DNA from: CAYWMD01 sp964458575
GTDB lineage: Bacteria > Verrucomicrobiota > Verrucomicrobiia > Limisphaerales > JADLHS01
DNA: 64,000 bases
Assembly: GCA_964458575.1 (NCBI GenBank)
Contig: CAYWMD010000010.1
Span: forward strand, 1 to 64,000
Reading direction: 5' to 3'
A program made the translations under genes and the position numbers. The notes beneath the pieces were generated by a model, which worked only from the letters and a program-made list of their open reading frames with translations, ran no database searches and was not told the origin of the DNA. Below, piece after piece: positions 9,298 through 16,791 of this stretch; the stretch's first letter is position 1; every line of letters starts with the position of its first letter.

Positions 9298-11502
9298 TCA
9301 CTTCACGGGTAAAAATTGCACCGCATCGGCCACGACGTAACCGTCCGTTTCGTGGTTCGAAATGATCACGCTCGTCAACGTGCCCTTGGGCAATTTATGC
9401 ACGCCAAGTGAGGCGCTGCCCGCGCCGGCTTCACCGCGTTCATTGACGGTCGTGGTTTTGCTTTCGCCGCCCTGGATCGTGACTGTCACGGGGGTGTTCC
9501 GGGCGCGATTGGGGTGACGCGGAAAGAAGAGGATCACTTCATAGTCGCCCGCCGTGGGCAGTTCGGGCGTGAACGTGATGCTGGATGTTCCTTTGTCAGC
9601 GTTGCCATCATGAAGGTAACCGACGCCGGAGCGCGTCGAGGCCTGATTCATGGTTTCCGACCACGTGCCGGTTTTGCGCGCCTGCCGGTCATCCACGACA
9701 ACGCCCGCGAGCCGTTGGGCGGGCACGGGGCGGAGAACCTGTTTCGGCCCCTGCCATGCCAGCACTTGTTTGTCGGCCAGCAGACGATCGCGCAATTTCG
9801 TGTAATCTACTTTCTGCACGGAAACTTTCGCATCGAGGGCGAACGCGGCGGCAGTCGCGGCGGATTGGCCGAGAATCATGAACACCGGCTCCATGCGAAT
9901 CGAGCCGTAGGAAATGTGGGTTGCGGACAGGCAGATCGGTACCAGCAGATTCCCGCATTCGGATGCCTTGGGAACGATGGAGCGATAGGCGATGGGATAA
10001 GGCGTGAAGCCATGCACCTGAACGTCACCTTCATTCTCCGCACGGCCATTTTTCACAATGCGCTGGCAGTTGTGTGAATCCATGCCATAGGCGCCGAGAC
10101 CCACCGCGTCCTCCGCCGCGACCGTGCCGCGGCAATTGTGCTCGGTCATGACGTAGTCCGAAACCATGCGCCGCGCTTCGCGGACGTACATCTGACACGG
10201 CCAGCCGCCGGTTTCCAGAAACTCATCCGCGGCCGGTCCCCATTCCTGCATCTCGCGGCGCAGGTGCTCCGGCACACGCGGACTGGTGGCGAGGAAATAC
10301 ACGAATCCTTGAATGTAATCTTCGTGGGCCTTCCAGATTTTGGCGCGCGTCGCGTAGTCGGCATTCGGGTAGTCGTAATTCGCGCCGATGAAGTCGGTGG
10401 AAAAGCCGCCGTTGTTGTTGATGTCGGTTTTACCGTTGGGCATCCATATCGGATTCCAAAATTTGTCGAGGATTGGCTTTTGGCCGTTGGCGACGAGCGC
10501 TTCGAGATAGCGGGCCAGCAACTCGTATCTGACGGGGGCGTATCCCTTCGGTTTGAAATGCGGGAGGCGGTTGGCGCGGTTCGTCGTGTAACACAGGCGG
10601 AAGTTGTAGGCCTGGACGCAACGGTCGCCGTCACCCGGCTTGCCGCCGTCGCCGGCTTGGATGAAGGGTAACAGCCCGCTGTCGGGATCGCCCGGCTTCA
10701 CGTAAGGGTCAACCGGGACGGTGAATTGATGATGCGGAGTTTCAGCGCGAACGCCATTGAGCGTTTCGCCGTATTGCGCATTGGCTTCGCGTCCGACGGT
10801 GAAGCTGACACCGGCCTTCGCCATCAGGTCGGCTTCGTAGGTTGCGTCAATGAACATCCGGGCGCGGAAGATCCGGCCATTCTCGATGACGATTTCGGTG
10901 ATGGCTTCGCCCTGCTTTTTTACCGAGGCCAGACGCTGTTCAAAATAGACCGGGACTTTGGCCTCGTTGAGCATCGCGAACAGAAGGTTGCGGGCCACGT
11001 GCGGTTCAAACGTCCACATCGTGGCATCGGCGGAACTCAAGTCGGTGAGGCTGCTCTGGCCGCTGCGCTTCTGAAAATAAGCTTCGCGGGATTCGAGCCG
11101 CCATGCGTCCGGATGGGCGTAGTGCTGCGCGACGCGATGGTAAAACTCGCGCGCGACGCCCCCGATGGCCGCCTTGTTGCCGATGTCCGTTGCGCCCAGG
11201 CCACCTGACGTCAGGCCGCCCAAATGAGAACTGGATTCGGCCACGACCACGGTCTTGCCCATGCGCGCGGCCTGCACCGCCGCGGCCACGCCGCCTGCCG
11301 TGCCGCCGTAGATGCAGATGTCGGTTTGGATGATGTCGGCGGCGTTGGCCAATGGGCAGAGGAAGAGGAGGAAAAGCGCGAGCCAACCTCCAATAACCCG
11401 GTCGGGACGCGTTCCACCCGCGTCCCCAACATCTTCCCGAAAATATGGGGACGCGGCGGAACGCGCCCCTACCCGATTTTGGAATTCAAATCTCGGAATC
11501 AT
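9298..11502 (-). CDS. exported FAD-dependent oxidoreductase with C-terminal golvesin/CBM-like domain
   Basis: 734 residues. FAD-binding oxidoreductase of the FAD_oxidored group: the dinucleotide fold is ICIYGGTAGGVAAAVQAARMG, followed by SSHLGGLTSGGLGATDIGN, a hallmark of this group, and VFIDATYEADLM-like and GSIRMEPVFMILGQSAATAAA segments near the end of the domain. The last ~110 residues (YLHDGNADKGTSSITF, AGDYEVILFFPRHPNRA, DGYVVADAVQFLP) form a golvesin/Xly-type beta-sandwich. The N-terminus is unusual: MIPRFEFQNR and the hydrophobic GGWLALFLLFLCPLANAAD are separated by about 25 residues that correspond exactly to a palindromic repeat. Likely exported and acting on carbohydrate-derived substrates; the substrate is unknown. 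Confidence 0.88.
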   Translation of the reverse strand: MIPRFEFQNRVGARSAASPYFREDVGDAGGTRPDRVIGGWLALFLLFLCPLANAADIIQTDICIYGGTAGGVAAAVQAARMGKTVVVAESSSHLGGLTSGGLGATDIGNKAAIGGVAREFYHRVAQHYAHPDAWRLESREAYFQKRSGQSSLTDLSSADATMWTFEPHVARNLLFAMLNEAKVPVYFEQRLASVKKQGEAITEIVIENGRIFRARMFIDATYEADLMAKAGVSFTVGREANAQYGETLNGVRAETPHHQFTVPVDPYVKPGDPDSGLLPFIQAGDGGKPGDGDRCVQAYNFRLCYTTNRANRLPHFKPKGYAPVRYELLARYLEALVANGQKPILDKFWNPIWMPNGKTDINNNGGFSTDFIGANYDYPNADYATRAKIWKAHEDYIQGFVYFLATSPRVPEHLRREMQEWGPAADEFLETGGWPCQMYVREARRMVSDYVMTEHNCRGTVAAEDAVGLGAYGMDSHNCQRIVKNGRAENEGDVQVHGFTPYPIAYRSIVPKASECGNLLVPICLSATHISYGSIRMEPVFMILGQSAATAAAFALDAKVSVQKVDYTKLRDRLLADKQVLAWQGPKQVLRPVPAQRLAGVVVDDRQARKTGTWSETMNQASTRSGVGYLHDGNADKGTSSITFTPELPTAGDYEVILFFPRHPNRARNTPVTVTIQGGESKTTTVNERGEAGAGSASLGVHKLPKGTLTSVIISNHETDGYVVADAVQFLPVK
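11399..11475. repeat. REPIN-like palindrome, family C, in a signal-peptide region
   Basis: Left arm GGTCGGGACGCGTTCCACCC and a complementary right arm ending GGAACGCGCCCCTACCCG; the inner hairpins are GGACGCG...CGCGTCC. It is read in frame in the FAD oxidoreductase gene, between the first ten residues and the hydrophobic core of the signal peptide. Confidence 0.9.
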
Positions 11503-11514
11503 CTGCGTGTCCTC

Positions 11515-12000
11515 TCATTTCTGCGCCGACAGTGTCGGTTGCTTCTCTTTCAACGCGGAGAAATTGCCTTCCTCACAGCATGCCACGAATGTTTCTGTCA
11601 CCGTCTTCAATTCCTCCCAGCGCGCGCGAATCTTCATGGCTTCCGGTGGCGTGATCTGATTGTCCGCTGCCGCGACCGCAATGACCGCGAGCAGGTCGGC
11701 GAACTCCTGGAGGATTTCGTTGGTGGCCGGAATCAGATAGTCCGGGTGGGGCTTAAGGCTCTTTGGGTTGACGATGAAAAAACCACCGGCCCGCTGGCAA
11801 ATCCACTGCACGAGTCGCGGGTCATTCGTGCTGCGGATCAGGGCTTCGACCCGGTCGAGCGGGTTGACCGAGCCGCTGCCGTCGCCTTCATCCGGTTCGG
11901 CCCATTTGTAAATCATCGAGAGCGAAAGCCCGAGGTCGGCGGCGACTTGTTTGGCGCTGGTTTTCTGGAACACTTCGCGCAAAAGTTCGTGCGATTGCAT
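11515..12000 (-). CDS. phage CII-like helix-turn-helix regulator
   Basis: 161 residues. The N-terminal SHELLREVFQKTSAKQVAADLGLSLSMIYKWAEP is a helix-turn-helix (QVAADLGLSLSMIYKW) like those in phage regulatory CII family proteins, followed by NPLDRVEALIRSTNDPRLVQWICQRAGGFFIVNP, which is characteristic of that family. The C-terminal half is helical (EILQEFADLLAVIAVAAAD, MKIRARWEELKTVTETFVACCEE). Probably a cytoplasmic DNA-binding regulator. It stands just upstream of the FAD oxidoreductase on the same strand (13-bp gap), so the two may be co-transcribed. It could be of prophage origin or a domesticated regulator; no other phage genes are near. Confidence 0.7.
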   Translation of the reverse strand: MQSHELLREVFQKTSAKQVAADLGLSLSMIYKWAEPDEGDGSGSVNPLDRVEALIRSTNDPRLVQWICQRAGGFFIVNPKSLKPHPDYLIPATNEILQEFADLLAVIAVAAADNQITPPEAMKIRARWEELKTVTETFVACCEEGNFSALKEKQPTLSAQK

Positions 12001-12023
12001 GGCGGCACAATGCGAAAGCGCAA

Positions 12024-12104
12024 GTTGGAGTTCAAGCTTTAGCTTGGGTCAGTTTGTCGGAGACCAAAGCAACCTCGGGCACGAGCTAAAGCTTGGACTC
12101 CAAC
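12024..12104. repeat. inverted repeat, AAGCTTTAGCTT family
   Basis: GTTGGAGTTCAAGCTTTAGC and the complementary GCTAAAGCTTGGACTCCAAC enclose a spacer of about 37 bp. It lies in the 345-bp gap between the divergent CII-like and NfeD-like genes. The rest of that gap shows no gene; a possible ribosome site (GAGGA) lies 7-8 bp before the ATG at 12346. Confidence 0.85.
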
Positions 12105-12345
12105 GGCGTGTTCCAAACTCCAAGGCAAATTATAGATGCGCGACGCTGAATTTCGTCGTTTGATGGTCGTGGAATATGGAAGGCAACCTGAGCAACACCA
12201 GTAGCCATGCGAGGTCGAACGCGTGCGGGGCATCCAGCTTTGCCGGGGGTGGGGTTGGTGGCCCGGCGTCGGGCATCCTTTCGTGCTTGCCTGACGCCGC
12301 GCTTGCGCCTTTAATCCAACTGGCAACCGATTCAGCGAGGACCTT

Positions 12346-12903
12346 ATGACATTCATCTACGCCATCTGCCTGGTCGTCGGACTTCTGTTCACCCTCATCA
12401 GCGCCGTCGCCGGCCATTTCTTCGGCGGACACGACGGCGGTGATGTGGGCACGGGCGGTCACGCCGAGGCGGGTTTCGATGACAGCGGCATTCCGGGGAT
12501 CTCGTTCTTCAGTCCGATGGTGCTGGCGAGTTTTGTGGCGGCATTCGGCGGATTCGGCATTGTGTTCACTGGAATTGAGGCAACCAGCAGTGTCTGGATC
12601 AGTGCGCCGCTCTCGATCGTTGGCGCTGTGAGCTTTTCGTTTGTCGTGTTGTGGCTCTTTAATGCCGTGTTCACGCGCTCGCAAAGTTCGAGCGAATCGA
12701 AGGTGGCCAGTCTCGTCGGCCAAACCGCGTCGCTCATTTCGCCGATTCCCGAAAATGGCGTCGGAGAAATTGCCTACGTCCAGGGCAGCACGCGCTATAC
12801 GGCGCCCGCACGTTCGGAAGGCGGGACAGCGATTGCCACGGGCCAGACGGTCAAGATTACCCGCATCGTGGGCACTCAGTTTTACGTTGAACTGTCCAAG
12901 TAA
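12346..12903 (+). CDS. NfeD-like / YqiJ-type membrane protein with OB-fold
   Basis: 185 residues. The N-terminal membrane segment (FIYAICLVVGLLFTLISAVAG) is followed by a Gly/His/Asp-rich loop (HFFGGHDGGDVGTGGHAEAG), two further membrane segments (MVLASFVAAFGGFGIVF and APLSIVGAVSFSFVVLWLF), and a C-terminal OB-fold (VASLVGQTASLISPIPENGVG, IATGQTVKITRIVG). This is the layout of the YqiJ/NfeD-like partners of flotillins. The gene is 24 bp upstream of the flotillin gene; the two proteins would function together in membrane microdomains at the cytoplasmic membrane. The start at 12346 is supported by a GAGGA ribosome site. Confidence 0.85.
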   Translation: MTFIYAICLVVGLLFTLISAVAGHFFGGHDGGDVGTGGHAEAGFDDSGIPGISFFSPMVLASFVAAFGGFGIVFTGIEATSSVWISAPLSIVGAVSFSFVVLWLFNAVFTRSQSSSESKVASLVGQTASLISPIPENGVGEIAYVQGSTRYTAPARSEGGTAIATGQTVKITRIVGTQFYVELSK

Positions 12904-12927
12904 ACCTATAACCACACTACCACCAAC

Positions 12928-14454
12928 ATGTCTATGAACTTCATCCCCATGCTCGCCGCCATCGAAATCCCGTGGATTCGCGCGATCGCGATCGGAAGCG
13001 TCGTCGTCATCCTCGTTTTCATCATCGGCGGCATTTTCGCCAGCCGTTACACCAAGGTCGGCCCTAACCAGGTCCTCGTCATCTCCGGTCGCAAGCGGAA
13101 GATCGTTGATCCTGACGGCACGACCCGCCACGTCGGCTTCCGGATTGTCAAAGGCGGCGGCGTCCTCGTCTGGCCCGTGCTCGAAAAGGTGGACGTGCTT
13201 TCGCTCGAACTCCTCACGATTGATGTGCAGACGCCGGAAGTCTATACGAGCAAAGGCGTGCCAGTGAAAGTGGATGGCGTGGCACAGATCAAGGTCAAAG
13301 GCGATGATATTTCCATTTCGACCGCCTCTGAACAATTCCTCGGCAAGAGCACCGACGAAATCCGCAACATCGCCACCCAGACGTTGGAAGGTCACTTGCG
13401 CGCGATTCTCGGCACGATGACGGTCGAGGAAATCTATCAGAACCGCGACGCGTTTGCTTCCAAGGTGCAGGAAGTCGCCGCCGGCGACATGGCCAACATG
13501 GGCTTGGGCATCATCAGCTTTACCATTCGCGACATCCGCGATTCGCAAGGCTATCTCGATGCGCTGGGCAAACCGCGCATTGCCCAGGTCAAGCGCGACG
13601 CGCAGATCGCCCAAGCCGAAGCGGACCGCGATGCGATGATCAAATCCTCGCAAGCCACGCAAGCCGGCCAGGAAGCCAAGTTCGCCGCCGATTCCAAGAT
13701 TGCCGAAGCCCAACGCGATTATCAGTCCAACGTCGCGGGCTATCAGGCCACGGTGAACCAGAAGAAAGCCGAGGCCGATCTCGCCTACGATTTGCAGAAA
13801 TACAAGACCGGTCAGCTCGTGAAGGCCGAGGAAGTTCAGGTGGAAATCGTCGCCAAGCAAAAGCAGATCGAGTTGCAGCAACAGGAAATTCTCCGCAAGC
13901 AACGCGAACTGGAAGCGAATGTCCAGAAACCCGCCGACGCGGAACGCTACAAGGTCGAGACGCTGGCCAACGCCACCAAGTTCCAACTCGAAACGGAAGC
14001 CGCCGGTGCCGCGTCCGCTGCCAAGGCCAAAGGTTTTGCCAGCGCCGAAGTCGCCAAGGCCACCGGTCTGGCCGAGGCTGAAGCCAACAAAGCCAAAGGC
14101 GTTGCCCAAGCCGTCATCATCGAGGCGCAGGGCAAAGCCACCGCCGAAGCCACGCGGCTCAAGGCCGAAGCCTTCCAAAAGTTCAACGAGGCGGCCGTCA
14201 TCGAGATGCTCGTGAAAGTCCTGCCCGAAATCGCGGGCAAGATCAGCGAGCCGCTCGCCAAGACCGAGAAGATGGTCATCATCAATTCCGGCAGCGGCCC
14301 CGGCGGCGGCGCGAGCAAGCTGACCGGCGACGTGACCCAGATCATCGCGCAACTCCCGCCCGTGCTGGAAAGTTTGACCGGCGTGAAGTTTGAGAAATTG
14401 CTCGAACAAGTCCCCGCGCTGAAGAAGGCGATGGGGAAAGATGAAGCCAAGTAG
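12928..14454 (+). CDS. flotillin-like SPFH protein (YqiK/FloT type)
   Basis: 508 residues. The single N-terminal membrane segment (AIAIGSVVVILVFIIGGIFASRY) is followed by the SPFH domain (KVGPNQVLVISGRK to about residue 210, with TIDVQTPEVYTSKGVPVKVDGVAQIKV, and ATQTLEGHLRAILGTMTVEEIYQNRDAF), then a long Ala/Glu/Lys-rich coiled coil (residues ~215-440, with repeated AKA/AEA patterns) and a C-terminal tail (ITAQLPPVLESLTG-like region). Membrane scaffold of functional microdomains. It follows the NfeD-like gene in the same operon. A single arm of repeat family A lies directly after its stop. Confidence 0.93.
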   Translation: MSMNFIPMLAAIEIPWIRAIAIGSVVVILVFIIGGIFASRYTKVGPNQVLVISGRKRKIVDPDGTTRHVGFRIVKGGGVLVWPVLEKVDVLSLELLTIDVQTPEVYTSKGVPVKVDGVAQIKVKGDDISISTASEQFLGKSTDEIRNIATQTLEGHLRAILGTMTVEEIYQNRDAFASKVQEVAAGDMANMGLGIISFTIRDIRDSQGYLDALGKPRIAQVKRDAQIAQAEADRDAMIKSSQATQAGQEAKFAADSKIAEAQRDYQSNVAGYQATVNQKKAEADLAYDLQKYKTGQLVKAEEVQVEIVAKQKQIELQQQEILRKQRELEANVQKPADAERYKVETLANATKFQLETEAAGAASAAKAKGFASAEVAKATGLAEAEANKAKGVAQAVIIEAQGKATAEATRLKAEAFQKFNEAAVIEMLVKVLPEIAGKISEPLAKTEKMVIINSGSGPGGGASKLTGDVTQIIAQLPPVLESLTGVKFEKLLEQVPALKKAMGKDEAK

Positions 14455-14455
14455 C

Positions 14456-14476
14456 ACAGGCGTCGCGCCTGTCTCC
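14456..14476. repeat. single arm of family A palindrome
   Basis: ACAGGCGTCGCGCCTGTCTC occurs 2 bp after the flotillin stop codon. Only one hairpin is present; the partner arm is missing. Position after a stop suggests it may serve as a terminator-like hairpin. Confidence 0.8.
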
Positions 14477-14490
14477 GAATGGAGAAACTC

Positions 14491-14940
14491 ATGCGAACAC
14501 TTGTTTTAACCTTGGCCATCGTGCTGGCGACCGGCGCGGCATTTGCCGCCCCAGGCGTTTTGCGAAAAAATGGCGAGTGCAAGCTTCAAGTCGGCGGTGC
14601 GTTTGACGACGACAAGGTTGTGGAAGTCAAATTGAGCAATGCCGACGTTGACATCGTCTGCAAATTCCGCGGCGGGGAGTTCTTTGGCGAATTCACCTTG
14701 TTCGCCAACCCGTCCATCAGCAACAAGTCGGGCCGGAAACTGGGCGCGGCGTATAACGTCGCGTTTTTCGACAAGGCGGGTGAACTGGTTTGTTGCGCGG
14801 AACAGAGTGGGGACATTGATGCAGGTGCGAAGAACCACCAGTTCGGTTCGTGTCTGAGCAAACTTCCGCAGGAGGAGTTTGCGAAAATCACCTCCTACAA
14901 GTTGGTCGTTTACCTCGGTGAACCCAAGAAGAAGAAATAA
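14491..14940 (+). CDS. small secreted protein of unknown function
   Basis: 149 residues from the ATG at 14491 (an in-frame ATG at 14479 adds four residues). The signal peptide is MRTLVLTLAIVLATGAAFAAPG. The mature part is short and beta-rich, with four cysteines (GECKL, DIVCKF, LVCCAE, GSCLSK) and a lysine-rich end (EPKKKK). No family is recognised. It follows the flotillin gene at a short distance on the same strand, followed in turn by a coiled-coil protein and a small membrane protein, so it may belong to a membrane-associated operon. Confidence 0.7.
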   Translation: MRTLVLTLAIVLATGAAFAAPGVLRKNGECKLQVGGAFDDDKVVEVKLSNADVDIVCKFRGGEFFGEFTLFANPSISNKSGRKLGAAYNVAFFDKAGELVCCAEQSGDIDAGAKNHQFGSCLSKLPQEEFAKITSYKLVVYLGEPKKKK

Positions 14941-14948
14941 CGAAAATT

Positions 14949-15218
14949 ATGGGCTGGGGCCGAATGTTATTGTTGGGCAATGTCGGGCAGCAACTCGACA
15001 TCGGCGATCTGAGCAATCAGATTGCCGGGATGGACCGCGCGGTCATGAACAACGAAAGTGTTGACCGTGAGCAGGGCGAGCAGATCGAGCGGCTGGAACG
15101 GGAAAATCGGGAATTGAAACTTTACCTGGCGACGATGATTCGTCTGCTCGTCGCCAAAGGGGTGCTCAAGCCCGAGGAAGTCGAAGCGACGGTCAAAGCG
15201 ATTGAAACAAAAACCTGA
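14949..15218 (+). CDS. small coiled-coil protein
   Basis: 89 residues beginning MGWGRMLLLGNVGQQLDIGD. The centre is heptad-like (VDREQGEQIERLERENRELKLYLATMIRLL), followed by a short segment KPEEVEATVKAIE. No signal peptide. The gene is 8 bp after the preceding stop and 14 bp before the next gene, so operon membership is likely. Function unknown. Confidence 0.7.
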   Translation: MGWGRMLLLGNVGQQLDIGDLSNQIAGMDRAVMNNESVDREQGEQIERLERENRELKLYLATMIRLLVAKGVLKPEEVEATVKAIETKT

Positions 15219-15232
15219 ACGAAAGGCAGATT

Positions 15233-15487
15233 ATGATTGCGGCGATGCTGGGCGGTTTTGAACTGATCTTCTTCCCCTTGATGCTGTTGTTGGCCGTGCC
15301 GATTGCGCTGGCGATGTTCGCATTCTGGGTTTGGATGCTGGTTCATGCCGCGCAAAACAAAGGCCTGACCGACGGCGAGAAGGTGGCATGGGTGCTGATC
15401 ATCGCGCTCGTCCATTTTTTGGGTGCGTTGATTTATTTCTTTGTCGGCCGACCGAAAGCGAACCTTCCACCTTTGGCGCACGCATGA
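15233..15487 (+). CDS. small membrane protein (phospholipase D N-terminal-like, PLDc_N)
   Basis: 84 residues with two membrane segments (FELIFFPLMLLLAVPIALAMFAFWVW and VAWVLIIALVHFLGALIYFFVG) and the KVAWVLIIALVHFLGALIYFF...RP pattern of the PLDc_N family. An AAAGG ribosome site precedes the ATG. It overlaps the following PspC frame by four bases (ATGA at 15484-15487). Small integral membrane protein of unknown function. Confidence 0.8.
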   Translation: MIAAMLGGFELIFFPLMLLLAVPIALAMFAFWVWMLVHAAQNKGLTDGEKVAWVLIIALVHFLGALIYFFVGRPKANLPPLAHA

Positions 15488-15710
15488 CAGCGTGTCGTTC
15501 CAGTCAGGACAAGGTCATTGCCGGGGTTTGTGGCGGTGTGGCAGCACATCTCGGCTGGTCGCCGTTCCGGTTGCGACTGGTTTGGGTGCTGGCGACGGTG
15601 TTCACGCGTTCGCCGGTCTGGTCCTTTACCTTGCGCTTTGGTATTTGATGCCGAAAGCTGAATTCAAATTTGAGTCAGCGGTGTTGCAACCTTGGAAGCG
15701 AGCGACGTGA
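15484..15710 (+). pseudogene. PspC-domain gene with a frameshift
   Basis: From the ATG at 15484 the frame reads KVIAGVCGGVAAHLGWSPFRLRLVWVLATVF, the start of a PspC domain, and then leaves the family pattern and stops at 15648. The expected continuation (FAGLVLYLALWYLMPKAE) is present in another frame and runs to a stop at 15710. The switch lies between about 15595 and 15620, equivalent to one missing base. It is either a real pseudogene, a sequencing error, or less likely a programmed shift. PspC is a small membrane-associated stress protein domain. Confidence 0.8.
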
Positions 15711-15717
15711 TACCTGC

Positions 15718-16014
15718 ATGAACATTTTCCCGGTAATCGCCTTATTAGCGAGCGAAACATCCCGGCGTGTAAAGCTTAAACAATGGCTTGAACATCGTGG
15801 ATGTGAGGTTCGCGAGATCAAACCTTCGCCCGCGTCAGGCTGGTTTTCATCCCCAAGATACGCGGTAGGTTTTGTAGATGATGAAGGGGTTGTCTATGAC
15901 GGAGTGTTTGAGTTGAGGCAAAAAGGTGTTTTACCTGTGACATTCACAATCATATCTGGGACAGCGAGTAGGAACCGCCCGTCGTTTTGGCTGCGAAACC
16001 AGGATTTCACCTGA
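15718..16014 (+). CDS. hypothetical protein, 98 residues
   Basis: Starts MNIFPVIALLASETSRRVKL and continues LEHRGCEVREIKPSPASGWF; a middle part (GFVDDEGVVYDGVFELRQ) and end (FWLRNQDFT) follow. No signal peptide or recognisable family. Its TGA overlaps the ATG of a 30-residue remnant of the carbonic anhydrase gene start (16014-16106). Codon use looks less GC-biased than its neighbours, which may mean a foreign origin. Confidence 0.55.
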   Translation: MNIFPVIALLASETSRRVKLKQWLEHRGCEVREIKPSPASGWFSSPRYAVGFVDDEGVVYDGVFELRQKGVLPVTFTIISGTASRNRPSFWLRNQDFT

Positions 16015-16106
16015 TGCGCCTTTTTGAAGCCATCCTCGAAGAGAACAACCGCGCGGTTGCGGGAGGTCAAAGTACTGGTTTTGCGCCGTTGTCGGGTGTA
16101 AGGTGA
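16014..16106 (+). pseudogene. duplicated 5' fragment of the carbonic anhydrase gene
   Basis: A 30-codon frame (MRLFEAILEENNRAVAGG...) whose first 18 codons closely match the start of the complete carbonic anhydrase gene at 16792 (MRLFEAILEANNRAIAG), with about half a dozen base differences; similarity then ends and a stop follows. The fragment and the intact gene bracket the two-gene HNH module. It is too short to be functional. Confidence 0.75.
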
Positions 16107-16115
16107 CGCCAGTTT

Positions 16116-16349
16116 ATGAAAGCGCACGAAGAAATCGTTGAGTTCATAGCCGGCGGGCCAAGCGTCCGAAACGTGGCGGACTTTCAGGCGTCGCCCGAAG
16201 CCAAGGCGCGGGTGGAGTTGCTCATCCGCAAGGAAAAGAACGAAGGACTGACGCCGGAAGAACAAGTGGAACTGGATGACTTCATGCACCTCGAACATTT
16301 GATGCGCCTGGCCAAGGCGCGGGCCCGCGGCCACCTGTCGCATGGGTGA
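16116..16349 (+). CDS. small protein paired with an HNH nuclease
   Basis: 77 residues (MKAHEEIVEFIAGGPSVRNV, then ASPEAKARVELLIRKEKNEG and LTPEEQVELDDFMHLEHLMRLAKARAR). All-helical, charged, without signal peptide. The segment LTPEEQVELDDFMHLEHLMRL recurs in small proteins encoded beside HNH nucleases. The gene overlaps the HNH gene by eight bases, so the two are coupled. An accessory or regulatory partner is plausible. Confidence 0.75.
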   Translation: MKAHEEIVEFIAGGPSVRNVADFQASPEAKARVELLIRKEKNEGLTPEEQVELDDFMHLEHLMRLAKARARGHLSHG

Positions 16350-16785
16350 GCCTGTCAGTGCGGAGTTGCGGCGGTTGGTGGAGAGCCGCGCCGGGCAAGT
16401 TTGCGAGTATTGCCTGATTCATGCGGACGATGTTTACGCGGGCTTACAAATGGATCACGTCATCAGCGAGAAACACGGCGGCGCAACTTCGGCGCAAAAC
16501 CTGGCGCTGGCCTGCGCCAACTGCAACCGGCAAAAGGGAAGCGACATTGGCTCGGTGGACGCGGCCACGGGAGCATTCGTGCGGTTGTTCAATCCGCGCA
16601 CGGATGTCTGGAGCGAACATTTCCGGCTGGTCGGGGTTCGCATCGAATGGAGAACGCGAATCGGCGCGGCGACCGTCCGGTTGCTCAAGTTGAACGATGC
16701 GCTACGGATTGAAGAACGTGAAATCTTGAAGCAGTCTGGCAAATATCCAAGTCTGGCGGCAAAAGTGCGCATCCACAAGCGATGA
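16342..16785 (+). CDS. HNH endonuclease
   Basis: 147 residues. HNH fold with two zinc-binding C-x2-C pairs (CEYC near residue 20; CANC near residue 58), the catalytic DHVISEKHGG and NLALACANCNRQKGSD. Metal-dependent DNA nicking or cleavage in the cytoplasm is expected. It overlaps the small partner gene upstream and stops 6 bp before the carbonic anhydrase start. The two-gene module sits exactly between a 5' fragment and the full carbonic anhydrase gene, as expected for a module that inserted there. Target is unknown. Confidence 0.9.
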   Translation: MGEPVSAELRRLVESRAGQVCEYCLIHADDVYAGLQMDHVISEKHGGATSAQNLALACANCNRQKGSDIGSVDAATGAFVRLFNPRTDVWSEHFRLVGVRIEWRTRIGAATVRLLKLNDALRIEEREILKQSGKYPSLAAKVRIHKR

Positions 16786-16791
16786 TCGGCC

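Noticed and set aside
12130..14457. Minus-strand open frame of 775 codons
   Set aside because: Antisense of the flotillin and NfeD-like genes; composition reflects the GC-biased third positions of the real genes.
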